From Palaemon carinicauda (Eukaryota > Arthropoda > Malacostraca > Decapoda > Palaemonidae): 64,000 nt of DNA. Below are positions 54,911-64,000 of the stretch, in pieces (within the stretch, counting starts at the first letter, position 1; every line of letters begins with the position of its first letter). Location: positions 81,574,955 through 81,638,954 of the forward strand of contig NC_090751.1 of assembly GCF_036898095.1 (NCBI RefSeq), given 5' to 3'. The translations under genes were made by a program, and so were the position numbers. Under the pieces are notes generated by a model, which was not told the DNA's origin, made no database searches, and saw nothing but the letters and a program-made list of their open reading frames with translations.

Positions 54911-56077
54911 CTGGTAAGGACACTGTCATCCGTGGATCAATTTGTGTCACTAGGAAGACTACACCTCCGTCCTCTTCAATACCATCTAGCTTTTCACTAG
55001 AAAAAGGACAAGACGCTAGAAGCGGTCTCGATCCCGGTTTCCGAAAAGATAAAGTCTTGTCTGACTTGGTGAAAGGACAATATCAACCTAAGAGAGGGTC
55101 TTCCCCTGGCTGTTCAGACTCCCAACCACGTTCTCTTCTCGGACGCATCGGACGTAGGCTGGGGTGCGACATTAGACGGTCGGGAATGCTCGGGAATATG
55201 GAACTCGAGTCAAAGGACAATGCATTTCAACTGCAAGGAGCTACTGGCAGTACGTCTGGCCTGGAAAAGCTTCAGGTCTCTCCTTCCAGGCAAAGTGGTG
55301 GAGGTGAACTCGGACAACACCACGGCTTTGGCGTACATCTCCAAGCAAGGAGGGACCTACTCTCTGACTTTGTACGAGATCGCAAGGGACCTCCTCACCT
55401 GGTCAAAAGGTCTAAACTTATCACTAGTAACGAGGTTCCTCCAAGGCAACTTGAATGTCATGGCAGATTGTCTCAGTCGGAAGGGACAAATAATTCCAAC
55501 AGAATGGACCCTCCACAAGGATGTATGCAAGAGACTTTGGGCCACCTGGGGCCAGCCAACCATAGATCTCTTCGCAACCTCGATGACCAAGAGGCTCCCA
55601 ATATTTTGCTCACCAATCCCGGACCCAGCAGCAGTTCATATAGATGCCTTTCTCCTAGATTGGTCACATCTAGATCTATATGCATTCCCTCCGTTCAAGA
55701 TTGTCAACAAGGTACTGCAGAAGTTCGCCTCTCACGAAGGGACAAGGTTGACGCTAGTTGCTCCCCTCTGGCCCGCGAGAGAATGGTTCACCGAGGTACT
55801 TCGATGGCTAGTAGACGTTCCCAGAACACTTCCCCTAAGGGTGGACCTTCTACGTCAGCCACACGTAAAGAAGGTACACCAAGGCCTCCACGCTCTTCGT
55901 CTGACTGCCTTCAGACTATCGAAAGACTCTCGAGAGCTAGAGGCTTTTCGAAGGAGGCAGCCAGAGCGATTGCTAGAGCAAGGAGAACATCCACCCTTAG
56001 AGTCTACCAATCGAAGTGGGAAATCTTCCGAAACTGGTGCAAGTCAGTATCCGTATCCTCGACCAGTACCTCTGTAA
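54911..56077 (+). pseudogene. DIRS G RT thumb, RNase H and DLFA domain
   Basis: The frame starts mid-RT with LSSVDQFVSLGRLHLRPLQY (thumb), then VLFSDASDVGWGATLDGREC (RNase H first Asp), NCKELLAVRLAWKSF (Glu), EVNSDNTTALAYISKQGGTY (second Asp), and NVMADCLSRKGQ. The DLFA domain follows: PTIDLFATSMTKRLPIFCSP, LDLYAFPPFKIVNKVLQKF, LTLVAPLWPAREWFTEVL. It is open to 56077, and the end overlaps the YR frame. The RT palm with YLDD is absent, so it cannot reverse transcribe. Confidence 0.85.
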
Positions 56078-56974
56078 CTCAAAGAGCTGACTTCCTCTTA
56101 TATCTGAGGAAAGAACGATCTCTTTCAGCTCCCACTATCAAGGGTTACAGAAGCATGTTGGCATCAGTCTTCCGTCACAGAGGCTTAGATCTTTCCAACA
56201 ATAAAGATCTACAGGACCTCCTTAAGTCTTTTGAGACCACGAAGGAGCGTCGTTTGGTTACACCTGGTTGGAATTTAGACGTGGTACTAAGATTCCTTAT
56301 GTCAGACAGGTTCGAGCCGCTACAATCAGCCTCCCTGAAAGATCTCACCTTAAAGACTCTTTTCCTGGTATGCTTAGCCACAGCTAAAAGAGTCAGTGAG
56401 ATTCATGCCTTCAGCAAGAACATCGGATTCTCATCTGAAACGGCTACATGTTCTCTACAACTTGGTTTTCTAGCCAAAAACGAGCTGCCTTCTCGACCTT
56501 GGCCAAAATCGTTCGATATTCCAAGCTTATCGTATAGTTGGAAATGAACTAGAAACAGTCTTATGCCCTGTAAGAGCTCTTAAGTTCTATTTAAAACGAA
56601 CTTAACCTTTACGAGGCCCGTCTGAAGCTTTATGGTGTTCAGTTAAGAAACCATCTTTGTCTATGTCAAAGAATGCTTTATCCTATTTTATCAGACTGTT
56701 AATACGAGAAGCTCATTCCCATCTGAATGAGGAAGACCAAGCTTTGCTGAAGGTAAGGACACACGAAGTTAGAGCTGTCGCAACCTCCGTGTCCTTTAAA
56801 CAAAATAGATCTCTGCGAAGTATAATCGACGCAACCTATTGGAAAAGCAAGTCAGTGTTCGCATCTTTTAATCTTAAGGATGTCCAGTCTCTTTACGAGA
56901 ACTGCTACACTCTGGGACCATTCGTAGCAGCGAGTGCAGTAGTGGGTGAGGGCTCAACCACTACAATTCCCTAA
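55860..56974 (+). pseudogene. DIRS G tyrosine recombinase, frameshifted and catalytic Tyr lost
   Basis: The N-terminal SAM-like part is in the frame to 56547: SRARGFSKEAARAIARARRT, YQSKWEIFRNWCKS, SAPTIKGYRSMLASVFR. The catalytic Arg is in CLATAKRVSEIHAFS. A frameshift near 56500 leads through VLCPVRALKFYLKRT with a stop near 56605, then the frame 56657-56974: RTHEVRAVATSVSFKQN (HxxR) and TYWKSKSVFASFNLKDVQ. Where B has HYLKH and C has NYLSD, this copy has FNLKD, so the nucleophile Tyr codon is Asn (AAT, 56870-56872). Inactive for recombination. Confidence 0.85.
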
Positions 56975-57384
56975 TTCCATAACCTTTTTAATCTTTCTCT
57001 TGAAATGTTTTTATTGTTGTTTTTGGGTTGTCCGGAAGGCTAAGAAGCCTTTCGCATCCTAGTTGATTTGGCGGGTGGTCAAAGTCATTTCTTGAGAAGC
57101 GCCTAGATTAGAGGTTTTGATGAGGTCCTGTTGTATGGGTTGCAACCCTTGATACTTCAGCTCCTAGGGGTCGCTCAGCATCCTAAGAGGATCGCGAGGC
57201 TCCGTAAGGAAGACGTACTTAAAAAGGCAGAGTAATTGTTCAAGTCGACTTCCTTACCAGGTACCTATTTATTTTGTTTAGTTATTTTGATAATTTCTAA
57301 AATGAAATAAAAATTCTTAGCTCATATGATGTAAACATATTTTGCTGGTCTCTACCCACCCCCCTGGGTGTGAATCAGCTATTA
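56975..57384 (+). other. DIRS G 3' untranslated region
   Basis: Between the YR stop and the ICR. No coding potential recognised. Confidence 0.5.
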
Positions 57385-57475
57385 TAATCACCGGCTAAGT
57401 TAAATATTGAAAAATGTTATTTTGATAATAAAATAAATTTTTGAATATACTTACCCGGTGATTATAAATTAAAGG
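57385..57475. repeat. DIRS G internal complementary region
   Basis: GCTATTATAATCACCGGCTA...ATATTGAA (complement of the left end) fused to AATGTTATTTTGATAATAAA...ACCCGGTGATTATAA (complement of the right end). The fusion point is near 57412. Confidence 0.9.
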
Positions 57476-57519
57476 ACCCTCCCTTCCTCCCCAATAGAGA
57501 CACAGTGGACCGAGGAGAA

Positions 57520-57711
57520 AATTGAGTTCTTTGTTTACAATGAGTACTAGGTATCTGAACGACAGATGGCGCTGTTGAGTACACCCCCTACCTGTGTAGC
57601 GATCGCTGGCGAATTTTTACGTAGAGTTTTTCTGTCGAGCAACAGAGTTGCAGCTATTATAATCACCGGGTAAGTATATTCAAAAATTTATTTTATTATC
57701 AAAATAACATT
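57520..57711. repeat. DIRS G right inverted terminal repeat
   Basis: Reverse complement of the left ITR, plus the right-specific end GGGTAAGTATATTCAAAAAT...ATAACATT that is repeated in the ICR. Confidence 0.92.
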
Positions 57712-58354
57712 ATTCAAATCAGCTGATCAAATCTGCATAGTATGTCATCAATCTATGTATTCACTTTCACGATATTATCCCACTGATATGACCATTCACA
57801 TTTACAGAATTACCTCACTGATATAACCTATCATGCACATTAGTATGATATCTCCTTCACATTATTATTGTCCTTCACTTATTATTATTATACCCTTAAC
57901 CCTTTTCCCAATTCCTTCCTAAATCCCTTTCGTACATTTACTTTGATCTCCCAAACACATCTACAACGTATCTTTCCAACTCTTCTCATTCTCATTATTT
58001 TTTGCGATTTCATTCATATTCTCTTTTCTAGCATTCATTCATCATTTTCATCTTATTAATCATTCTAAACCTCTATCTTATCCCACATTCCACATATTCC
58101 CATTCCTATTTTTCATTCCTTCTTCCTGCTTTTCCCAAATTCATTGATTTCACTGATTTATATAAATTACCGTAGATGTGGCAGAGGAAATGTGCAAGGA
58201 GAAGGAACTTGGCTACCGCCCTCCACCATCTCGTCTCTTTATCATATTGTTTCGTTCTTCTCTTCTCTCTCCCTGTTGTTTCCCTTAACTGTATCCAATA
58301 ATAATGCATGTAATATTCAAATTTTAGCATCGTATTTATAATTACAATCATAGC
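57712..58354. other. AT-rich DNA between G and H
   Basis: No gene recognised; T/C-rich with many ATT words. It includes the second copy (58278-58341) of the 64-bp segment seen at 51157-51222. Confidence 0.45.
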
Positions 58355-60297
58355 AAAATGACTCACCCATTAGGAAGGGTGGACATCCCTGCCAATCTGG
58401 CTTTTGGCTTTACCCGGGGGCTCCTTATCCGAGTATATAAGGAGTCCCTGTGCCTCGCTAAAACCATGCTACGCAGGGTCCGCGGCCTACGCAAGCTGTG
58501 TGTTGAGACATTTAGAAGTGTGACTGTCCAGGTAAAGTTATTCTGAGTCTTTTTGTAGGAAAAACTGTTGTAACCAAGACTTTCCCAATACCACTTCACC
58601 AGGGTATGGGGATGCAACAGTATTAGCTTAATACTAGGTACACAAGGGGCATGGTTTACCTGCAGTGGTTTGAGGTCAGCTTATGCTGAGAACCCAGGAT
58701 GCTGCTTTCTCCAAGAGAGGGTAAGATGAAGAAAAGAATAAGCGCCAGTCAAACCTTTTCATTCACGCAGACTAAAACCGGGTAACAGTGCCCTCAACCT
58801 TCTGTTATTTGTCCAATAAGGAGCTTGAGGTCTTAAACCAGCTGTTGTGCAGCCACCACAAGACCGATAGAGATCATATCGAGTTCCTGTGGGTCATGTC
58901 TTGCAGGAAAAAGGCTGTGAAAGTCACCTGGAGCATTCACACCCTTGCTTGTAGAACCTGCGTCACAGAGTAATCTGCTTAGAAGGGCCAGGGGTATAGC
59001 TATGCCCCTGATATCGTGGGTCGACGTGTTGGATGAGGATCTGGATTCAGAAGGTAATTGATGACTCTGTGAATCCTGCAGAGATGATGTTTTGGTGATC
59101 CTCCTCTTGTCTCTCCCAGTGCTGACGAGAAGAGAAGGCACCAGGGTGGGCTGTTGCCATTCTCTTGAGGTATAGCCTCAAACCTCACCCCAGGTACAGT
59201 GACAGATGATCTGGATCATCAGTTACCGAGTGGAGACTTGTTGTCTAGGATCCATCACCTCTGGAGACTGCATCTGACAACAGACTCTAGGACAAAACTG
59301 AACATTGCCTTTCACACTCTTCACGAATGGGCGATGTCGAAAGAGAGACCATGAAGTTCCTTGACTTGTTTGGCCACTGTCAAAGTGTGTAGGAACACTG
59401 TTTTCTGAACCAGGTGAAAATTTGTTGCCTGGTGAAGTGGAACGTAGGGAGGTTTCCTTAGAGACCGGGAACTCAAACCATGTTCCGAGAAGCTCTCAAT
59501 TCCTACTGGGAAAAGGCAATTTTGTAAGTCCGCATGAGTTAGGAAAGATCTAGAGATGAAGTGATCTCCCTTCCTTTCAGATTAAAGGCGAGGCTCAAGG
59601 TTGAGTGATCGTCTTTACCTGCTGAAACTGAAAAGGGGGTCTTTTCCTCCTGATTATGCTCGAGGATTCCGCTATTGCTGGAATAGAGGTATTGAGTGGA
59701 GAGATATGCTTTCCCATGACACCAACCACTGAAGACGTTATACTTTGCCTAGTAGACTGATGCTGAGGAATTCCCCAGATATCCAGACAACCTCTTCGCA
59801 ACTTACTGCAAAAAGCCTCTCTGAGAGAGGAGGTACTGGGTAGTCTCCAGGTGTAAAGTCCTAGCAAAGCTTTACCTTTTGGTAGATGTCTAGAAGTGTG
59901 GTTGTCTGTGACATGGAGAGGGTTCTCTTGGGGGCTCTATCAGGAGCTGCAGGTTTGGAAACCGTTCTGCGTAATGCCATAGCAGAGCTCTGAAAGCCCT
60001 TGAGAGGCTGACCGATGGGTTAGCCTTGTTGAGTACCTTTTTCTTCTGATAAAAACAGGGAAGAGACGTAAACGTCGTCGTTGTACCAACGTTGTTGCCA
60101 TGCTTCTTGACAGAGACCCTTGGGGTCTAGGACTGGGGAGCAGAGGAAGCCTGAGGTTCAGGGGCATTGCGAACAGATCCATCGTTGGAGAACCCCGTAA
60201 AGTCAGGACTTTGTCGGCAATAAGGTGATCCAAAGACCTTTTGGTACACCTTATCTGAGATGCTGTGCACAGATTTTCGGAGAGCACTTAGATTGAT
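58355..60297 (-). mobile_element. DIRS fragment H (minus strand), without ends
   Basis: Same subfamily as element I: 58355-58480 (GGAAGGGTGGACATCCCTGC and TTTGGCTTTACCCGGGGGCT) is homologous to 61755-61830 in I. The fragment begins next to where I has its ICR and ends in the DLFA/RNase H region near 60297. YR remnants are in 59141-58833 (HDIRGIAIPLALL, HxxR-like) and 59867-59595. DLFA remnants are at 60287-59940 (PTMDLFAMPLNLRLPLLPSP). It lacks ITRs, RT and gag, so it is a truncated and decayed copy. Confidence 0.75.
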
Positions 60298-60410
60298 TTA
60301 ATACACCTGAAATTTAAAACAAAAGCCCATAAATGTTTTATTGAAGCACAATTAACTATTTAAATAATCGTAATTTTCTAAAATACAATAATGCTTACAA
60401 AATTAAAATG

Positions 60411-60413
<3 letters not shown>

Positions 60414-60487
<74 letters not shown>
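60414..60487. repeat. (GA)n microsatellite
   Basis: About 74 bp of pure GA repeat. Confidence 0.97.
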
Positions 60488-60490
<3 letters not shown>

Positions 60491-61129
60491 GTAATCAAAT
60501 GACCAGGTTTTATTTATTTGTTTAAAAGAAACAATTATTATCGAGATATTAAGTTTTCAGTTTATAAAATAAGCTGTATTTCTGTTTAAGAAAATATAGA
60601 TAACATACTGCGCAAGAAACAACACATAAGAAGTTGCATCATGCTTCTAGAATAGCGGCGTAGGCTACAAGTCAAACAAAAACACAGAACACTTACAGTA
60701 AGTACAGTTAAGCTGTACTGTAGTAATATTACTGTACATATACTACAATAATATAAAGTACAGTATCAGTGATTATTAGGTTACAGTACAGTATTACTAG
60801 GTAGGAACAACTTTTGTTATAAAGAACAGTAAGGGGATGATGACGACTTGGTAAAGTTTACCTTCGCACAATACTGTACTGTAACCTTACTGTGTCCGGT
60901 ACATAGTGTACATATGTGCAAATGTACTGTAAACTGTACATATGATTATAAACTGTTGTAGAAACCAAATTAAAGCAATGTTATTCAGTATTTACTGTGT
61001 TGATCATCAGCTTGGGCACCGGCTCGTGGCAAGGGGCAGTGACTCTTTAGGTTACGAGTTAGTCCACCCTAGCGTAGTATTTATTCGCGAAAATTTGGTT
61101 ATCGCGTCTGTGTCTGTAACCTAACTATC

Positions 61130-61150
61130 GCGAATAACGAGGCTTGACTG
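61130..61150. repeat. Possible pogo-like terminal inverted repeat, right
   Basis: GCGAATAACGAGGCTTGACT plus G followed by TA. Its complement matches 50789-50809 at 19 of 21 positions. Confidence 0.55.
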
Positions 61151-61390
61151 TATTTAGTTATTGTCTCTGACACTTTATGCATCTTCCAGAATAATCATAA
61201 GGTACAAACTGTAAATATGTAAATGAACAGAAACGAAATATGAGAAACATACAGTAAGTCCAGCAAATATTTATTTATGAATACCATAGAGAATATAAGA
61301 AAACTGATAGTCTAGCCCTCAGGAAACCATATAAAATGGTAAAATTACAATACATTATATGGAATAGCTTTCCCTAAAATTTTTGATGAA

Positions 61391-61745
61391 AATGACAAAT
61401 TCGAAGATAATTTGTATTTTTCCTAACCATACAAACCTTAGCTATTTACAAAGGGTATTACTTTTAGCGTAGCTGAAATGGCGAGCCATTAGAATTTAAC
61501 GAGGGTGTATTACCCCCGCGCTAGTTAGCGGGGGGGGTAGGGGAGTGGTAGCTAGCTACCCCTCCTCCCCCTCACACACAGGTGAATACTCACTTTCACT
61601 TAGAGGTAGGACTTGTCTTGGGGGACAGGGCTGGCGGGCAAATATGTGTAAATAGCTAAGGTTTGTATGGTTAGGAAAAATACAAATTATCTTCGAATTT
61701 GTCATTTGTTCCGTAACCGAAATACAAACCATGCTATTTACAAAG
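61391..61745. repeat. DIRS I left terminal region and ICR
   Basis: Left end 61391-61450, then GAGGGTGTATTACCCCCGCG and a palindrome-like CGCTAGTTAGCG. The ICR repeats the complement of the left end (CTAAGGTTTGTATGGTTAGG...CTTCGAATTTGTCAT) fused to right-end complement (TTGTTCCGTAACCGAAATAC). Confidence 0.8.
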
Positions 61746-62199
61746 GGTGACTTATCCCTTAGGAAGGGTGGAAAGTCCCCAGCCATACTGGCTTTGGCTT
61801 TACCCGGGGACTCAGAATCCGAGTGAGTCGCACTCGAGAAAAGGAGTCCCTGCACCTCACAAGTTCCTTGCTCCGCAAGGAACCATGTGGCCTACATAAG
61901 CTCGTGTGTGAAGGAAGAAGTGTGACTCGTCCTAGGCAGTTGACCTGGAGTTCCAGAAGGAACTCTGGGTTAGGACGTTCCCAATACCACCTCGTCAGGG
62001 TATGGGGGACGCGACAGTATTGACTCAATACTCGGAACACAAGGAAGCATGGTTTACCTGCAGAGGTTCGAGGTCAGCTATGCAGAGACCAGGATGCTGC
62101 TTCCCCGTAGAGGGGATGATGAAGAAAGTAGTAAGGGCCAGACATACTTCTTTCGTTCATGCAGATTAAAACCTGATAACAATGCCCTCAACCTTCTGC

Positions 62200-64000
62200 T
62201 ACCTGTCCAAAAAGGAGCCTGAGGTTAGACCAGCTGTTGCAGAGCGATAGAAAACGTATCGAGACTCCTGTGGGTCACGCCCTGCAGGAAGCGGGCTGCG
62301 AAGGTCATCAGACGCTTCCAGACTCCAGCTTGTAGCACCTGCGTCACAGAGTAGTATTACTCGAAGGCGAGGGACGTTGCGATGTATCCAACATCGTGCT
62401 GTAGGGCGACGTGACGGGGGAGAGTCTGAAGACAGGTCGAGATGAATGTCCTTGAGTCCGGGCTGAAGAGGTATACTGGTGACTCTCCCCCCATGTCCTC
62501 TTTGTGTTCTCAAATCGGCTGCAACTGAGGACAAACTGCAGCTGTTCCCAGCGCTAACCTCTCGATTCCTTACTGGCAAGAAAGAGAAGGTCTTGGGACA
62601 TCAGACACAGAATGGAGACTCGAAATCTTGAATGAATCGGACCGAAGGGCCGGGACCCTCAGATTCTGAGTCTAGCCAACAACTCAGGAGCAAGCCTGAA
62701 TGTTGCCTTCCCCTCTTCCTTAGAAAGGGGGGAGTAGTGAGAGACCAAGAAGATTGCTTACACACTGGCCGTGGCCAGAGTGAGCAGAAGACCCAAGGCG
62801 GAATACAATCCGAGGCCTGTCGTAAAAGGGTCTTGAGAAGATCTCTTAAAGGACTAAAAGTCCGAGCCATGCTCGAAGTTGGAGGTCTTCCTCCGACTAG
62901 GGCAGGGACGATCGTAGCTTCGCATGAGCGAGGATAGATCCAGCAGGCAGGAAAAAGTTATTCCTTTAAGCCTGAAGGTCAGGGAAAAGCTGAGCGACAG
63001 GCTTCATTGCCGAGAGCGGAAAGGAGTTTCCTCCCGCCGAAAGGCAATAAGACCGTTATTGCTGGAGAAGAGGCCTCAAGGGAAGAGGTACTGTATATCT
63101 CCCACGGCACCAACCACCTTAGACTCTTCACTTTGCCTGGGAGACCCCTGTGGATGACTATCGCAGATGACGCGACCTCCGTACCGCGACTGTAGCGGGT
63201 TGTCTCTTCTAGAGGAGGAAGCGTAGTGTCTCCAGGCATGAAGCCGAAGCGACGCCCCGGTTCGGGAGAGATGTCGCAGTGTGGTTGCTTGAGTAGTCTG
63301 CGCCGTGGGAGAAGCTCTCCCGGGAGTTCCGTCAGGGGAAGCAGAGGGTCCAGAAACCGTTCTGCGCATAGTCCCAGTGGAGCTCTCCCATTGAAAGGTT
63401 GACAGACAACCTGGTCTTGTTGAGGTCCATTGTCCGCAGACAAAAAGGAGGGAAGACGCAGGCGTCGAAGTTGTCCCACCATCACCGGAATGCATCTTGC
63501 CAGAGTCTCGGGGTCTGAGACTGGGGGGAAGACTAGCGGAAGCTTGAGGTTCCAAGCTGTCGCGATCAGGTCCCCCAGACCAGCACTTGCTGGTTACCCA
63601 AGGTCAAAGACCCCTAGGTACACTCTCTCTATGAGGCTCTGCTCGGATAGTCTGAGAGAAACATTCCCCTGCCTGGAATGAGAGAGCCGATGGTGGTATT
63701 GAGAGAATCTCAATCATCCCGGTATCTCTACTGCAAGATGTGAAGGTGTGAAAATGCGTCCCCTGCTGGTTAGAATGAAGTCGACGCGCAACGGGGCGAC
63801 TCGGCAGGAGCTGTAGGATCTGAAGAGGGGCCAGACTAAGGCCCCTATGCCTGCCTGAATGATGGAGAGGTATCCTTCAGGTCTTGACCATAGGCCTGGA
63901 CCGGAACATGCCCCCCCCCCCCCCTTTCCTTTGACGAGTCCGAGAACCGCATCAAGAATGTGGGGAAAGGACGAGAATATCCACTACCATCAAGAGGCTC
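62200..64000 (-). pseudogene. DIRS I tyrosine recombinase and DLFA remnants
   Basis: Minus-strand translation shows degraded YR pieces: near 62400-62280 HDVGYIATSLAFE and VTQVLQAGVWKR, followed by FAARFLQGV, where the family has HYLKD, so the nucleophile Tyr appears to be Phe. The N-terminal YR and DLFA remnants are in 63555-62979 (SFLSADNGPQQDQV, LRLHAWRHY). Numerous stops; dead. Confidence 0.6.

Larger units (their letters stand above)
51257..57711 (+). mobile_element. DIRS retrotransposon G, RT-deleted derivative
   Basis: About 6.45 kb with nearly identical ITRs (51270-51440 and 57525-57690), an ICR (57385-57475), a decayed gag, then directly the RT thumb, RNase H, DLFA domain and YR. The RT fingers/palm and the gag C-terminus are missing. 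Outer junctions: TTATTTA/TTTTCAATATT and AAATAACATT/ATTCAAATC. The ends belong to a different family from A, C, E and I. Non-autonomous. Confidence 0.88.
60298..61390. other. AT-rich DNA with microsatellite and pogo-like end
   Basis: No gene recognised. It has a (GA)n tract at 60414-60487 and many TACAGTA words at 60680-60960, and ends with the terminal-repeat-like 61130-61150. It may be the right part of an old pogo-like element into which G and H were inserted. Confidence 0.4.
61391..64000 (-). mobile_element. DIRS element I (minus strand), 3' part, cut by window edge
   Basis: Begins with the end family shared with A, C and E (AAATGACAAATTCGAAGATA, then TTGTATTTTTCCTAACCATA). It has an ITR-like region to about 61620 and an ICR at 61650-61740 (AAGGTTTGTATGGTTAGGAA ... 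CGAATTTGTCATTTGTTCCG). Behind it lie a decayed YR (62200-63500) and DLFA/RNase H remnants to the edge. The partner ITR would lie beyond 64000. Confidence 0.8.

Overview
This is eukaryotic, repeat-dense DNA that I read as almost entirely transposable elements. I found no convincing host gene, rRNA, tRNA or CRISPR. The likely source is an arthropod, most probably a decapod crustacean: DIRS-type tyrosine-recombinase (YR) retrotransposons dominate, long (GA)n and (AAT)n microsatellites are present, and there is a dispersed repeat with an (AAT)n tail. The organism is an inference from repeat content, not from a marker gene.

Layout. (1) 1-741: start of a broken DIRS gag on the minus strand (element D, continuing off the left edge). 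(2) 742-6032: AT-rich DNA with a (GA)n tract and a decayed pogo/Tigger-like transposase. (3) 6033-27942: DIRS element A on the minus strand. It was split later by two younger elements, both inside its gag: an apparently intact DIRS element B (9737-17212, plus strand) and an apparently intact two-ORF LINE (17785-24366, minus strand, with a 13-bp target duplication). (4) 28675-31500: a decayed pogo/Tigger-like transposase interrupted by two copies of an (AAT)n-tailed repeat. (5) 32976-39626: DIRS element C, minus strand, with both inverted terminal repeats (ITRs) and an internal complementary region (ICR); its gag has an unusual Arg/Ser-rich domain. (6) 39711-~46110: rearranged DIRS element E, with a gag piece inverted between the YR and RT parts. 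(7) ~46110-50330: a second LINE (F) with one frameshift and a C-terminal C2H2 finger. (8) 51257-57711: DIRS element G, plus strand, with almost identical ITRs but the RT palm deleted. (9) 58355-60297: an end-less DIRS fragment H. (10) 61391-64000: element I, running off the right edge.

How the parts work. In each DIRS element a nucleic-acid-binding Gag, a reverse transcriptase-RNase H with a downstream 'DLFA' domain, and a tyrosine recombinase lie between inverted terminal repeats. An internal complementary region repeats the joined ends of the element, which in the known DIRS mechanism templates a circular intermediate; the YR then integrates the circle without a target duplication. The LINEs instead encode an AP-type endonuclease plus RT, one of them also an RNase H and a zinc-knuckle ORF1. 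B and the 17.8-24.4 kb LINE look coding-competent; the others are pseudogenes.
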